From: Candidatus Omnitrophota bacterium
GTDB taxonomy: Bacteria; Omnitrophota; Gorgyraeia; JABMRN01
Reading direction: 5' to 3'
Length of the DNA stretch: 21,189 nt
Assembly: GCA_028702395.1 (NCBI GenBank)
Contig: JAQVOV010000011.1
Location: 1 to 21,189 of the forward strand
A model generated the notes under the pieces. It saw only the letters and a program-made list of their open reading frames with translations, made no database searches and was not told where the DNA came from. The position numbers were made by a program, and so were the translations under genes. Positions 14,601-21,157 of this stretch are shown here, one piece after another (the first letter of the stretch is position 1; each line of letters starts with the position of its first letter).

Positions 14601-15209
14601 TCAAACCAAAGGCACAAAACGAACAGGTATTATGCTTTTTCCTTCAAGTTTTTTTGATCGCCATATATAAAGCATAAGCTCCTGAGAATAGTCTCCTATA
14701 GGAATAACCAATCTTCCGCCTTCTTTAAGCTGTCGAATAAGTGCTTCAGGTAAATATGGGGCTGCTGCTGTTACAATAATAGCATCAAAAGGTCCTTTTT
14801 CAGCCCAGCCATTATACCCATTACCCTCTTTTACTTCAACATTAGTATATCCCAGTTCTTTTAATCTTTGTTGAGCAGATACTGCTAGTTCTGAAATTTT
14901 TTCTACGCTAAAAACTTTATCAGCAATTTCAGCAAGAATAGCAGTTTGATAACCAGACCCTGTTCCTATTTCCAGAACCTTATCATTACTATTTAAAGCG
15001 AGCAATTCTGTCATTAAAGCAACAATGTATGGTTGTGATATAGTTTGATCGGAACCTATTGGAAGAGGGTTATCATCATAAGCTTGATTTTTAAAAGAGT
15101 CCCTAACAAAAAGCTCTCTTTTTATTTTCAAGAGAGCATTAATTACTTTTTTATCAGTAATTCCGCGTGCAAGTATTTGGGTATTGACCATTAGCTTAAG
15201 CTTGTTCAC
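14601..15209 (-). CDS. pcm: Protein-L-isoaspartate O-methyltransferase
   Basis: 202 residues, the normal length. It methylates isoaspartyl residues in aged proteins with SAM, starting their repair. DNPLPIGSDQTISQPYIVA (46-64) is the family's substrate and cofactor signature. VLEIGTGSGYQTA (78-90) is the SAM loop, and FDAIIVTAAAP the next conserved strand. LKEGGRLVIPIG and the PVRFVPLV end are also typical. The start is GTG 15209, supported by GAGG five bases upstream; the next in-frame ATG has no ribosome site. It leads a run with the cupin and radical SAM genes. Pcm, archease and AmmeMemoRadiSam-type genes are, from memory, recurrent neighbours in other bacteria. Confidence 0.94.
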   Translation of the reverse strand: MNKLKLMVNTQILARGITDKKVINALLKIKRELFVRDSFKNQAYDDNPLPIGSDQTISQPYIVALMTELLALNSNDKVLEIGTGSGYQTAILAEIADKVFSVEKISELAVSAQQRLKELGYTNVEVKEGNGYNGWAEKGPFDAIIVTAAAPYLPEALIRQLKEGGRLVIPIGDYSQELMLYIWRSKKLEGKSIIPVRFVPLV

Positions 15210-15403
15210 ATAAACCTCAAACTTTTTTTATCAGCTATTGTCATTAAATATAAAAGGTAAGTTTCTCTGTTAAAACCTCTATAATATGTATTGTGTGTTA
15301 TTTGTGTGAGTGTGTGTGGAGGATCGTCCTAAATACCTAACTTCTTTTAAAACCCTTCTTTCACCTGCCTGTACACACACTAATAACTAACCCCTATTAA
15401 CTT

Positions 15404-15455
15404 CATTCAGGACGTTCCATCCTTTTATCTTTTATCTTTCGTCTTTTATCTTATT
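15404..15455. repeat. TTTTATC-rich dispersed repeat overlapping a gene end
   Basis: CATTCAGGACGTTCCATC is followed by four short TTTTATC/TTTCGTC units. The same arrangement recurs at 19366-19416. Here it covers the stop codon and last residues (KIKDER) of the His-rich membrane protein. At the other site it lies just after the ABC-F stop. Confidence 0.75.
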
Positions 15456-16058
15456 GTTTTTAACGAACATCATAGGAAAAACAATATCACTTATACAACA
15501 CGGAAGCCACACAGAAACAAATAAAAAAATAAATATCGCAAAATACATCCAAAAAGGCATGTTCGCACCTTTAGCCATTAGAACATGAAATAAAGATGCC
15601 CATGTACTTATAAGCACGTGTCCTGCATGAGGAAATTTTGTACTAGGATTAAAATATGCTATTGTTATACCTATTATAGCACTTCCTGAAATGAGCCATC
15701 CATGTTCTACGATCCCAATATGCTCATGTCTATGAGGCATATTTAATAATGCTTCTCCCAAATAAGGAATAATTGAGTCACTTAAAGTAGCTATTCCAAC
15801 AGAACCAATAAACCCTATTGCAATTAAAATTGGCAAGTTGCACATTTTACCTTCACCTTTAGGACATGTATGAAGCTTAAAAAGAGATGTTGTTACAAGT
15901 GCGCTTAACAGAACATGCAATGGATGGAAAACAAAAAACAGTTCCTGTGCTTTTTCATATGAAATATTACGGAAAATTATCATGAAAATAATCCCTGCAA
16001 CAGCACCTACTGCAGTAAATGGCATATGATGTTTAAGTTCTTTAATAATTTGATTCAT
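15432..16058 (-). CDS. Histidine-rich integral membrane protein of unknown function
   Basis: 208 residues with about five or six membrane segments. I do not recognise the family. Histidines cluster near membrane edges: KHHMPF, FHPLH, MPHRHEHIGIVEHGW, FPHAGH and FHVLMA. A CPKGEGKMC loop and a CC pair near the C-terminus are also present. This could mean metal or haem binding, or metal transport, but nothing proves it. The upstream promoter's -10 box is only 10 bp from ATG 16058 and there is no ribosome site, so the mRNA appears leaderless. The last residues (KIKDER) are encoded by a dispersed repeat and probably replaced the original tail. It is a single-gene unit. Confidence 0.75.
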   Translation of the reverse strand: MNQIIKELKHHMPFTAVGAVAGIIFMIIFRNISYEKAQELFFVFHPLHVLLSALVTTSLFKLHTCPKGEGKMCNLPILIAIGFIGSVGIATLSDSIIPYLGEALLNMPHRHEHIGIVEHGWLISGSAIIGITIAYFNPSTKFPHAGHVLISTWASLFHVLMAKGANMPFWMYFAIFIFLFVSVWLPCCISDIVFPMMFVKNNKIKDER

Positions 16059-16067
16059 TGTATCTTT

Positions 16068-16096
16068 GTTATACTATATACTGAGACACAAGTCAA
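16068..16096 (-). promoter_or_regulatory. Promoter of the His-rich membrane protein, probably leaderless
   Basis: TTGACT (16096-16091), a 17-bp spacer and TATAAC (16073-16068) predict a start near 16061. That leaves at most a few bases before ATG 16058. Confidence 0.75.
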
Positions 16097-16209
16097 TATC
16101 GATTTTAATTGCGCAAGGTCTCTTCGTCAAAAAAAATCACATTATCGACTGAAAACTTCAAACAGGCCTTGTAAGATTTTCTCTTTTTTCTTTATATTCT
16201 ATTTTTTTC

Positions 16210-16237
16210 TTGACAAATCCCAGGTAACATGTATAAT
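16210..16237 (+). promoter_or_regulatory. Strong promoter of a candidate small RNA
   Basis: A perfect TTGACA (16210-16215), a 16-bp spacer and a perfect TATAAT (16232-16237). No coding sequence follows on the plus strand; a terminator occurs about 65 bp later. Confidence 0.75.
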
Positions 16238-16244
16238 TAATATT

Positions 16245-16309
16245 GTATAGGGCTGGATATCATTCTGCATCTTTGATTCTACAAAATATTTATCTGGCCC
16301 TCTTTTTTT
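16245..16309 (+). ncRNA. Candidate orphan small RNA of about 65 nt
   Basis: Transcription from the consensus promoter should begin near 16244-16245. AGGGCUGGAUA (16249-16259) pairs along all 11 positions with UAUCUGGCCCU (16291-16301), using two G-U pairs, around a 31-nt loop. Seven Us (16303-16309) follow, so the hairpin is also the terminator. The loop has no start codon with a ribosome site. The RNA ends 4 bp before the tpx stop on the opposite strand, so tpx readthrough would be antisense to it. I recognise no known RNA family. It could also be the leftover leader of a lost gene. Confidence 0.6.
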
Positions 16310-16313
16310 ACAG

Positions 16314-16841
16314 TTAACTATTTTTATTGTCCTCTTCAGAAATTTTATTTAAACGAAGAAAAGCCTCATCATAATTAAGTGCCTGTGTTATTTCCTTAGA
16401 AACCTGTTCGTATTTAAGGACATTATTTTTATCTATTATAAAAACTGCTCTTGCCAGCAAATTCAATTCATTTATTAACACTCCATAGTTCATGCCGAAA
16501 GAAGAATTCTTATAATCAGACAATACGATACTTTGCTTAATGCTATTGGTATCACAAAATCTTTTTTGGGCGAAAGGAAGGTCCTTACTGATGCCTATAA
16601 CAACAATATCCTCAGAAAGTTCAGAGGCTTTTTTGTTGAACGCTTTTACCTGAAGATCACAAACTGGTGTATCTAAGGAAGGAAAAGTGCTTATTACCTT
16701 TATTTTGTTCTTGAATTTTTCTAAAGAAACATCCGAAAGATCCTGCGAAACAACACTGAATTCAGGAGCTTTTTCTCCGATTTTAATATCATTCCCAACT
16801 AATGTTAACTCTTTACCTTTAAATGTGACTATTCTTGGCAT
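16314..16841 (-). CDS. tpx: Thiol peroxidase Tpx (atypical 2-Cys peroxiredoxin)
   Basis: A 175-residue peroxiredoxin of the Tpx subfamily that reduces hydrogen and alkyl peroxides with thioredoxin. The peroxidatic cysteine is Cys61 in FPSLDTPVCDLQ. The resolving cysteine is about Cys96 in KRFCDTN, the spacing that sets Tpx apart from other peroxiredoxins. The N-terminal VTFKGKELTLVGN and GEKAPEF segments fit. AGGAGGGG sits just before ATG 16841. The C-terminus has a short charged extension (SEEDNKNS). It is preceded by the four-helix membrane protein gene in the same direction. A thiol peroxidase is common in anaerobes exposed to occasional oxygen. Confidence 0.94.
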   Translation of the reverse strand: MPRIVTFKGKELTLVGNDIKIGEKAPEFSVVSQDLSDVSLEKFKNKIKVISTFPSLDTPVCDLQVKAFNKKASELSEDIVVIGISKDLPFAQKRFCDTNSIKQSIVLSDYKNSSFGMNYGVLINELNLLARAVFIIDKNNVLKYEQVSKEITQALNYDEAFLRLNKISEEDNKNS

Positions 16842-16866
16842 AACCCCTCCTTATTTATTAGAGACA

Positions 16867-16904
16867 AGAAGTAAGAAAAGTTTATAGCCCATCTTCTTAC
16901 TTCT
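16867..16904. repeat. Inverted repeat between tpx and the four-helix protein gene
   Basis: AGAAGTAAGAA (16867-16877) pairs with TTCTTACTTCT (16894-16904), 11 bp perfect. The right arm continues as a TTCTTAC tandem. The loop contains TTTATAGCCC, close to the TCTATAAGCCC tail of the CCGGGATGACA repeats. There is no T-run, so it is unlikely to be an intrinsic terminator. Confidence 0.55.
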
Positions 16905-16912
16905 TACTTCCA

Positions 16913-17302
16913 CTATCCCGCAAAATACCCCATAAAACTAAGCCATAAGCCTAAAAGAAAAGCTAATAGCAAATGAACCTTTATCAAGATAGATCCAGGA
17001 CGATATCTCTCAAAAAGCTTTTCCGCATGTTTAGGAAACAGCACAAACCAAACACCTTTTAATATTGCCATCCACCCTATAAGAGTTATGACAACTATCC
17101 AGGTCAAAGTCCATATATTATGAAATAGAACTATCAAAAGTCCTGTAATAAAAGCTACTGCCCCTGACCAGAAAATAAAAGAAGGGCTTTTTGCAATATC
17201 TTGTATGAGTTTTTGATATATATAAGGATTGATCAAAATTCCTACTGAGATCAATATAAAATAAGGTCCAAAGATCTTTGCTAACAATATTGACGTGTCC
17301 AT
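16913..17302 (-). CDS. Small four-helix membrane protein of unknown function
   Basis: 129 residues with four hydrophobic helices (about 8-25, 42-62, 67-90 and 106-127) joined by short loops, one of them charged (FPKHAEKLFERYRPG). No catalytic or ligand motif is recognisable. An AGGAGG ribosome site precedes ATG 17302. It lies between the flavoprotein gene and tpx, all on the minus strand, but each is separated by repeat-type spacers. Co-transcription is uncertain. Small proteins of this shape are often grouped as uncharacterised DUFs. Confidence 0.75.
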   Translation of the reverse strand: MDTSILLAKIFGPYFILISVGILINPYIYQKLIQDIAKSPSFIFWSGAVAFITGLLIVLFHNIWTLTWIVVITLIGWMAILKGVWFVLFPKHAEKLFERYRPGSILIKVHLLLAFLLGLWLSFMGYFAG

Positions 17303-17317
17303 TGTATACCTCCTTTT

Positions 17318-17352
17318 GTTAGTGATTAGTAACTAGTGACTAGTAACTAGAA
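17318..17352. repeat. Quasi-tandem TAGTGACTAGTAAC segment
   Basis: About 35 bp of alternating TAGTGA/TAGTAAC units lie between two minus-strand genes, followed by AAAAGTCTATACAGAGCC. The follow-on resembles the AAAAGTTTATAGCCC at 16877 and the TCTATAAGCCC tail at 2220. Each spacer therefore seems to combine a different short-period run with a related tail. Confidence 0.5.
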
Positions 17353-17382
17353 AAGTCTATACAGAGCCTTTCTTGCTATTCA

Positions 17383-18918
17383 CTATCCACCCGCTATTAT
17401 CCACATCGCAGCGCGTACCCCATCTGCCCCGCTTGATATAATACCGCCAGAATATCCGCTTCCTTCTCCTATCATATAAAGATTTTCAAAGCCATGACAC
17501 AAAGCATTTTCTTGACGTATAACTTGTATAACAGATGATGTTTTTGTTTCAAGGCCCATTATATTTCCTTTGTCAAAGCCTCTTATTTTTTTACTAAAAT
17601 CAACAAGCCCCAGACTAATAGCCTTAACCACTTCTGCAGGCAATAACTCCCATAAAGGGGCTGATATCACGCCTAAGGGATAGCTTGAAATTATTTTTTC
17701 TCCTGAGATTTTTTTTGACATAAAATCTTTTATTGTACAAGCAGGAATTGCGTATCCATTCGAATATTTATAAAAGCTTTGTTCCAGTTCCTTTAACCAA
17801 TCCAAAGCTTCTAAAGCCAAGAGTTCTTTTCCGATTAGTTTATTTAAATTAATACCTGTAACACATCCGGCATTTGCAAAATCACTGTTTCTTTCGTACA
17901 TACTCATACCATTTACTATGTTAGCTTTTTCATATGCTGTTGAAGGAATAATAGTTCCTCCGGGACACATACAAAAAGTATAAACACTGTTATCTTTGTC
18001 AAGTTTTGCTGCAAGTCTATATTCAGCTGCTTTAACTCCAGTAATTCCTTTTTTCCCCCATTGTGCAAGATTGATGATCTGTTGTTCATGTTCTACTCTG
18101 CAGCCAAGTGCGAAATTCTTTATATTAAACCCCACACCTTTTTTTATAAGCATTTTATATGTTTCATATGAGGCAAGTCCAGTTGCCATTATAACAATAT
18201 TCGCGTCAATTTCTTCTGTAAGTGTAGTGACTGCAACTGCTTTTTTGTCTTTTATCTTTATATCTTTTACAAATGATTCAAAAAGGATCTTTCCGCCGCT
18301 GTTAATGAATCTTGCTCTAAGTGTTTTTACTATTCTTTTAAGGTTATTACTGCCAATATGCGCATGTGTTAAATATGCTATCTCTTCAGGGGCTCCAGCT
18401 TCAATGTATTGGGAAATTATAAATTGTCTTTCTTTTGATATATGTTTAGATCGTGAGGTTAATTTTCCGTCAGAAAAAGTTCCAGCCCCTCCTTCTCCGA
18501 AGGCATAATTGCTTATCGGGTCAAAAGTTCCAGTTTTTTCAAATGATCTAATACCCTTTTCTCTTTTAGACACATCTGCACCACGTTCAAGCAAAGTCAC
18601 ATTAAACCCTGCTTTTTGTAAAACAAAAGCAGAGAAAAAGCCGGCAGGTCCGCTTCCAACAACTACAACTTTTTCATTTCTTTTTTTATAAGGTATATCA
18701 AAGGGATACTCTGGCTCTATTGGTTTACCTTTTAGCTCTTTAGAAGAAACTTCTACTGTTATCTGCCAATGAATATTAGATCTATTTCTGGCATCAAGAC
18801 TTTTTTTGTTTATTTTATATAAAAAATCCTTAATACTCAATTTTTTTGAAATAAAATTGCAAAGTTCTTGTTCAGTATAGTCTGTACCTAGATTTACAGA
18901 AAGTTCTTTATATCCCAT
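17383..18918 (-). CDS. FAD-dependent dehydrogenase of the COG2509 type
   Basis: A 511-residue flavoprotein. A small N-terminal domain (1-78) is followed by a Rossmann FAD-binding motif VVVVGSGPAG (84-93) with the acidic partner at Glu111 (LLERG). NYAFGEGGAGTFSDGKL is the hallmark of this uncharacterised family. CMCPGGTIIPS lies mid-protein, and YMIGEGSGYSGGIISSGADG is the C-terminal FAD segment. Length is normal for the group. The true substrate is not known for the family. ATG 18918 follows AAAGGA, about 55 nt into a leader from a consensus promoter with an operator-like palindrome. It appears to start its own transcription unit. Confidence 0.9.
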   Translation of the reverse strand: MGYKELSVNLGTDYTEQELCNFISKKLSIKDFLYKINKKSLDARNRSNIHWQITVEVSSKELKGKPIEPEYPFDIPYKKRNEKVVVVGSGPAGFFSAFVLQKAGFNVTLLERGADVSKREKGIRSFEKTGTFDPISNYAFGEGGAGTFSDGKLTSRSKHISKERQFIISQYIEAGAPEEIAYLTHAHIGSNNLKRIVKTLRARFINSGGKILFESFVKDIKIKDKKAVAVTTLTEEIDANIVIMATGLASYETYKMLIKKGVGFNIKNFALGCRVEHEQQIINLAQWGKKGITGVKAAEYRLAAKLDKDNSVYTFCMCPGGTIIPSTAYEKANIVNGMSMYERNSDFANAGCVTGINLNKLIGKELLALEALDWLKELEQSFYKYSNGYAIPACTIKDFMSKKISGEKIISSYPLGVISAPLWELLPAEVVKAISLGLVDFSKKIRGFDKGNIMGLETKTSSVIQVIRQENALCHGFENLYMIGEGSGYSGGIISSGADGVRAAMWIIAGG

Positions 18919-18979
18919 TCCTTTTTCCTTAACATCAAAATGTTATTAATGTGAGTATTTAAAAAATATATTAATATTT

Positions 18980-19008
18980 ATTATACTCCGAGTATCATAG
19001 ATGTGCAA
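18980..19008 (-). promoter_or_regulatory. Promoter of the flavoprotein gene with embedded palindrome
   Basis: TTGCAC (19008-19003), a 17-bp spacer and a perfect TATAAT (18985-18980). ATACTC-C-GAGTAT (18983-18995) is a 6+6 inverted repeat within the spacer and over the -10 edge. A further GAGTAT half-site is at 18953-18958 in the leader. This looks like a repressor operator. Confidence 0.7.
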
Positions 19009-19312
19009 TGGGTATGTTTAGACCTATATGGGTTTTTGTGTCTTGTGTACTGTGTCATGAGTACTGTGTCTGCTGTGGAAAACTAGAGGGGTCATGTGTC
19101 TGTGTGTCTTGAGTATTGTGTCTACTGTGTAAAACTAAACGGAGCGAGATACAAGCTGCGCGCCACGCGTCACAAGCTGGTTGAACGTTCTAAATAGAGT
19201 TTTGTAGTGGAAGGTTCCCAAGTCTGCCATAAAACTCATACCGGTTTTGCTACGAGCTACGAGCAGTTCGCTATGAGCTTAATGAACATGCTGCGATAAC
19301 TCTTTGTGGATG

Positions 19313-19357
19313 GTAGGGGCGTATTGCCTGCCGGACGGGCAGGCAATACGCCCCTAC
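19313..19357. repeat. 20-bp perfect stem-loop repeat
   Basis: GTAGGGGCGTATTGCCTGCC (19313-19332) pairs perfectly with 19338-19357 around the 5-nt loop GGACG. There is no T-run on either strand. It has the form of a small, non-coding, probably mobile hairpin element. Its inner CCTGCC/GGCAGG core is shared with the palindrome 20 bp upstream of the ABC-F start. Confidence 0.8.
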
Positions 19358-19365
19358 AAAAACCT

Positions 19366-19416
19366 CATTCAGAACCTTCCACTCTTTTATCTTTTATCTT
19401 TTGTCTTTTATCTTAT
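19366..19416. repeat. TTTTATC-rich dispersed repeat, second copy
   Basis: CATTCAGAACCTTCCACTC followed by TTTTATC/TTTTGTC units, matching 15404-15455 along its whole length with a few substitutions. It begins 2 bp after the ABC-F stop codon (in the direction of that gene). Confidence 0.75.
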
Positions 19417-19418
19417 TT

Positions 19419-21038
19419 TTAGGAAGCGTATAACTCATGCAGTTGCTGTTTGATATTCTCACTGGCAAGATACTCGTCAAAAGTTGTATCTGCTCTATCA
19501 ACAAATCCTTTTGGAGTTATCTCAATAATACGGTTAGCTACAGTTTGTATCAATTGGTGGTCATGTGATGCAAAAAGGATCGTTCCTTTAAAACTTTCAA
19601 GACCTCTATTTAAAGCTGTAATTGACTCAAGGTCTAAATGATTTGTCGGATGGTCAAGTATCAATACATTGGCTTGAACTCTCATCATACGAGAAAGCAT
19701 ACATCTGACCCTTTCTCCTCCTGATAACACATTAACAGCTTTTAATGCTTCTTCACCTGAGAAAAGCATTCTACCTAAGAATGCACGTGCATCTCTTTCA
19801 TCTGTATTAGGGGCATTATCACAAAGCCATCGTAGTATAGTAGATGTTGATTCAAAGAACATCCCATTCTCTTTTGGGAAATATGCTTGACTGGTAGAAA
19901 CTCCCCACTCAAAACTGCCTTCATCAGGAGAGATCGCTTTTGTTAGAACCTCAAACAAAGTTGTTTTAAGAATATTATTAGGACCAACAAAGGCTATCTT
20001 ATCACCACGTTCAACTGTAATAGTAAGATCTTTAAACATTACCTGTCCATCGACTTTTTTGGACAATTTATCTATTTTTAATATATTGTTGCCTGCTTCT
20101 CGTGCCTGTTCAAAATTTATATATGGACTCTTTCTGGAAGATGGTTTGATATCATCTAATGTAAGTTTTTCTAAAAGTTTTTTTCTGCTGGTTGCTTGTT
20201 TTGCCTTGGAAGCATTAGCACTGAAACGTGCGATAAAACTTTTAAGGTCCTCTCTTTTTGCTTCAATTTTTTTATTACTATCCATACGCTGTCTTAAAGA
20301 AAGTTCGCTTGCTTCCAGCCAAAAAGTGAAATTACCAGGGAACAACTGTATCTTTTCAAAATCAATATCAGCTATATGAGTACAGACCTTATCAAGAAAA
20401 TGTCTATCATGAGAAACAACGATCGCAGTGTTTTGAAAATTACATAAAAATTCTTCTAGCCACATACAGTTTTCAATATCCAAATGGTTTGTAGGTTCGT
20501 CCAATATTAGAATGTCAGGATTAGCGAATAAAGCTTGTGCAAGAAGGACCCTTACTTTTACCCCTTCTTCCAACTGATCCATCTGCATATAGTGAAGTGC
20601 TTCGGGAATACCTAAGTCACTAAGCATTTTTGAAGCATCACTTTCAGCGCTCCATCCATTAAGCTCTCCAAACTCCTCTTCAAGCTCTGATACTCTGAGC
20701 CCATCTTTATCGGAAAAATCTTTTTTCGAATATAACGCATCTTTTTCGATTATTATTGCATAAAGTCTTTTATGTCCCATAATAACTGTGTTTATTGCTG
20801 TATATTGATCAAAAGCGAACTGATCCTGTTTGAGAACAGCCATTCTTTTGCCTGGTGCAATTATAACATCACCTGAAGTAGGTTCAATTTCCCCTGAAAG
20901 AATTTTTAAAAATGTGGATTTCCCTGAACCATTCGCTCCGATCAAACCATAACAATTGCCTGCTGAAAATGTTATGTTAACATCAGAGAAAAGTTTTCTT
21001 TTCCCAAACCTTAAAGAAATTCCGCTAGTTGATATCAT
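19419..21038 (-). CDS. YbiT-like ABC-F family ATPase
   Basis: 539 residues with two ABC domains and the interdomain linker (about 240-310) of ribosome-binding ABC-F proteins; no membrane part. E. coli YbiT is the closest relative I recall (for example QDQFAF, VIMGHK and RFSANASK are shared). Domain 1 has an intact Walker A (GANGSGKS, 34-41) and catalytic Glu181 (LDEPTNHLD), but its signature is LEEGV (156-160). Domain 2 has an intact LSGGE (438-442), but Walker A is GPNNILKTT (352-360) and the catalytic Glu is His463 (LDHPTNHLD). One composite ATP site should therefore work and the other be inactive. No ribosome site precedes ATG 21038, although the start matches the family. Likely role: acting on stalled or initiating ribosomes. 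Confidence 0.93.
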   Translation of the reverse strand: MISTSGISLRFGKRKLFSDVNITFSAGNCYGLIGANGSGKSTFLKILSGEIEPTSGDVIIAPGKRMAVLKQDQFAFDQYTAINTVIMGHKRLYAIIIEKDALYSKKDFSDKDGLRVSELEEEFGELNGWSAESDASKMLSDLGIPEALHYMQMDQLEEGVKVRVLLAQALFANPDILILDEPTNHLDIENCMWLEEFLCNFQNTAIVVSHDRHFLDKVCTHIADIDFEKIQLFPGNFTFWLEASELSLRQRMDSNKKIEAKREDLKSFIARFSANASKAKQATSRKKLLEKLTLDDIKPSSRKSPYINFEQAREAGNNILKIDKLSKKVDGQVMFKDLTITVERGDKIAFVGPNNILKTTLFEVLTKAISPDEGSFEWGVSTSQAYFPKENGMFFESTSTILRWLCDNAPNTDERDARAFLGRMLFSGEEALKAVNVLSGGERVRCMLSRMMRVQANVLILDHPTNHLDLESITALNRGLESFKGTILFASHDHQLIQTVANRIIEITPKGFVDRADTTFDEYLASENIKQQLHELYAS

Positions 21039-21061
21039 TTTTCGTTTTCGTATATCGCCTG

Positions 21062-21107
21062 CCTGCCTGCAGGCAGGTATTTCGTGTTTTGTGAAAAGTT
21101 TTCACAA
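21062..21107. repeat. Palindromes upstream of the ABC-F gene
   Basis: CCTGCCTGCAGGCAGG (21062-21077) is a perfect 16-bp palindrome, related in sequence to the hairpin at 19313. Next to it, TTGTGAAAA-G-TTTTCACAA (21089-21107) is a 9-bp inverted repeat with a one-base centre, which looks like a regulator site. I could not place a convincing promoter for the ABC-F gene in 21039-21160. Confidence 0.6.
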
Positions 21108-21157
21108 GTTACTAATACAATTTACGAATTCTCCTTTTCTCTTAATTGTTTAAATTA

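Larger units (their letters stand above)
19009..19418. repeat. Gene-free spacer built from dispersed repeats
   Basis: Two imperfect 34-bp direct copies (19052-19085 and 19104-19137, 30 of 34 matching), each made of GTGTC/GAGTA pieces and ending AAAACTA, stand in a longer TGTGTC-rich run. Then come AAGCTGCGCGCCACGCG, GTGGAAGGTTC (19207-19217, inverted relative to 10219 and 19371), CTACGAGCTACGAGC, a perfect hairpin (19313-19357) and the TTTTATC repeat (19366-19416). There is no gene, tRNA or plausible promoter in this stretch. Confidence 0.7.

Noticed and set aside
16026..16250. Plus-strand ORF of 74 codons around the small-RNA promoter
   Set aside because: It has no ribosome site or family resemblance, runs across the promoter of the opposite gene, and ends at the start of the small-RNA hairpin.
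16867..16904. Inverted repeat as an intrinsic terminator after the four-helix protein gene
   Set aside because: The stem is AT-rich and no T-run follows on the minus strand.
19028..19137. TGTGTC/GAGTACT runs as a possible CRISPR array
   Set aside because: Only two imperfect 34-bp units exist, the material between them is itself repeat-like, and no cas gene is near.
19313..19357. Perfect hairpin as terminator of the ABC-F gene
   Set aside because: It lacks a T-run on the minus strand. It has the form of a dispersed hairpin element.
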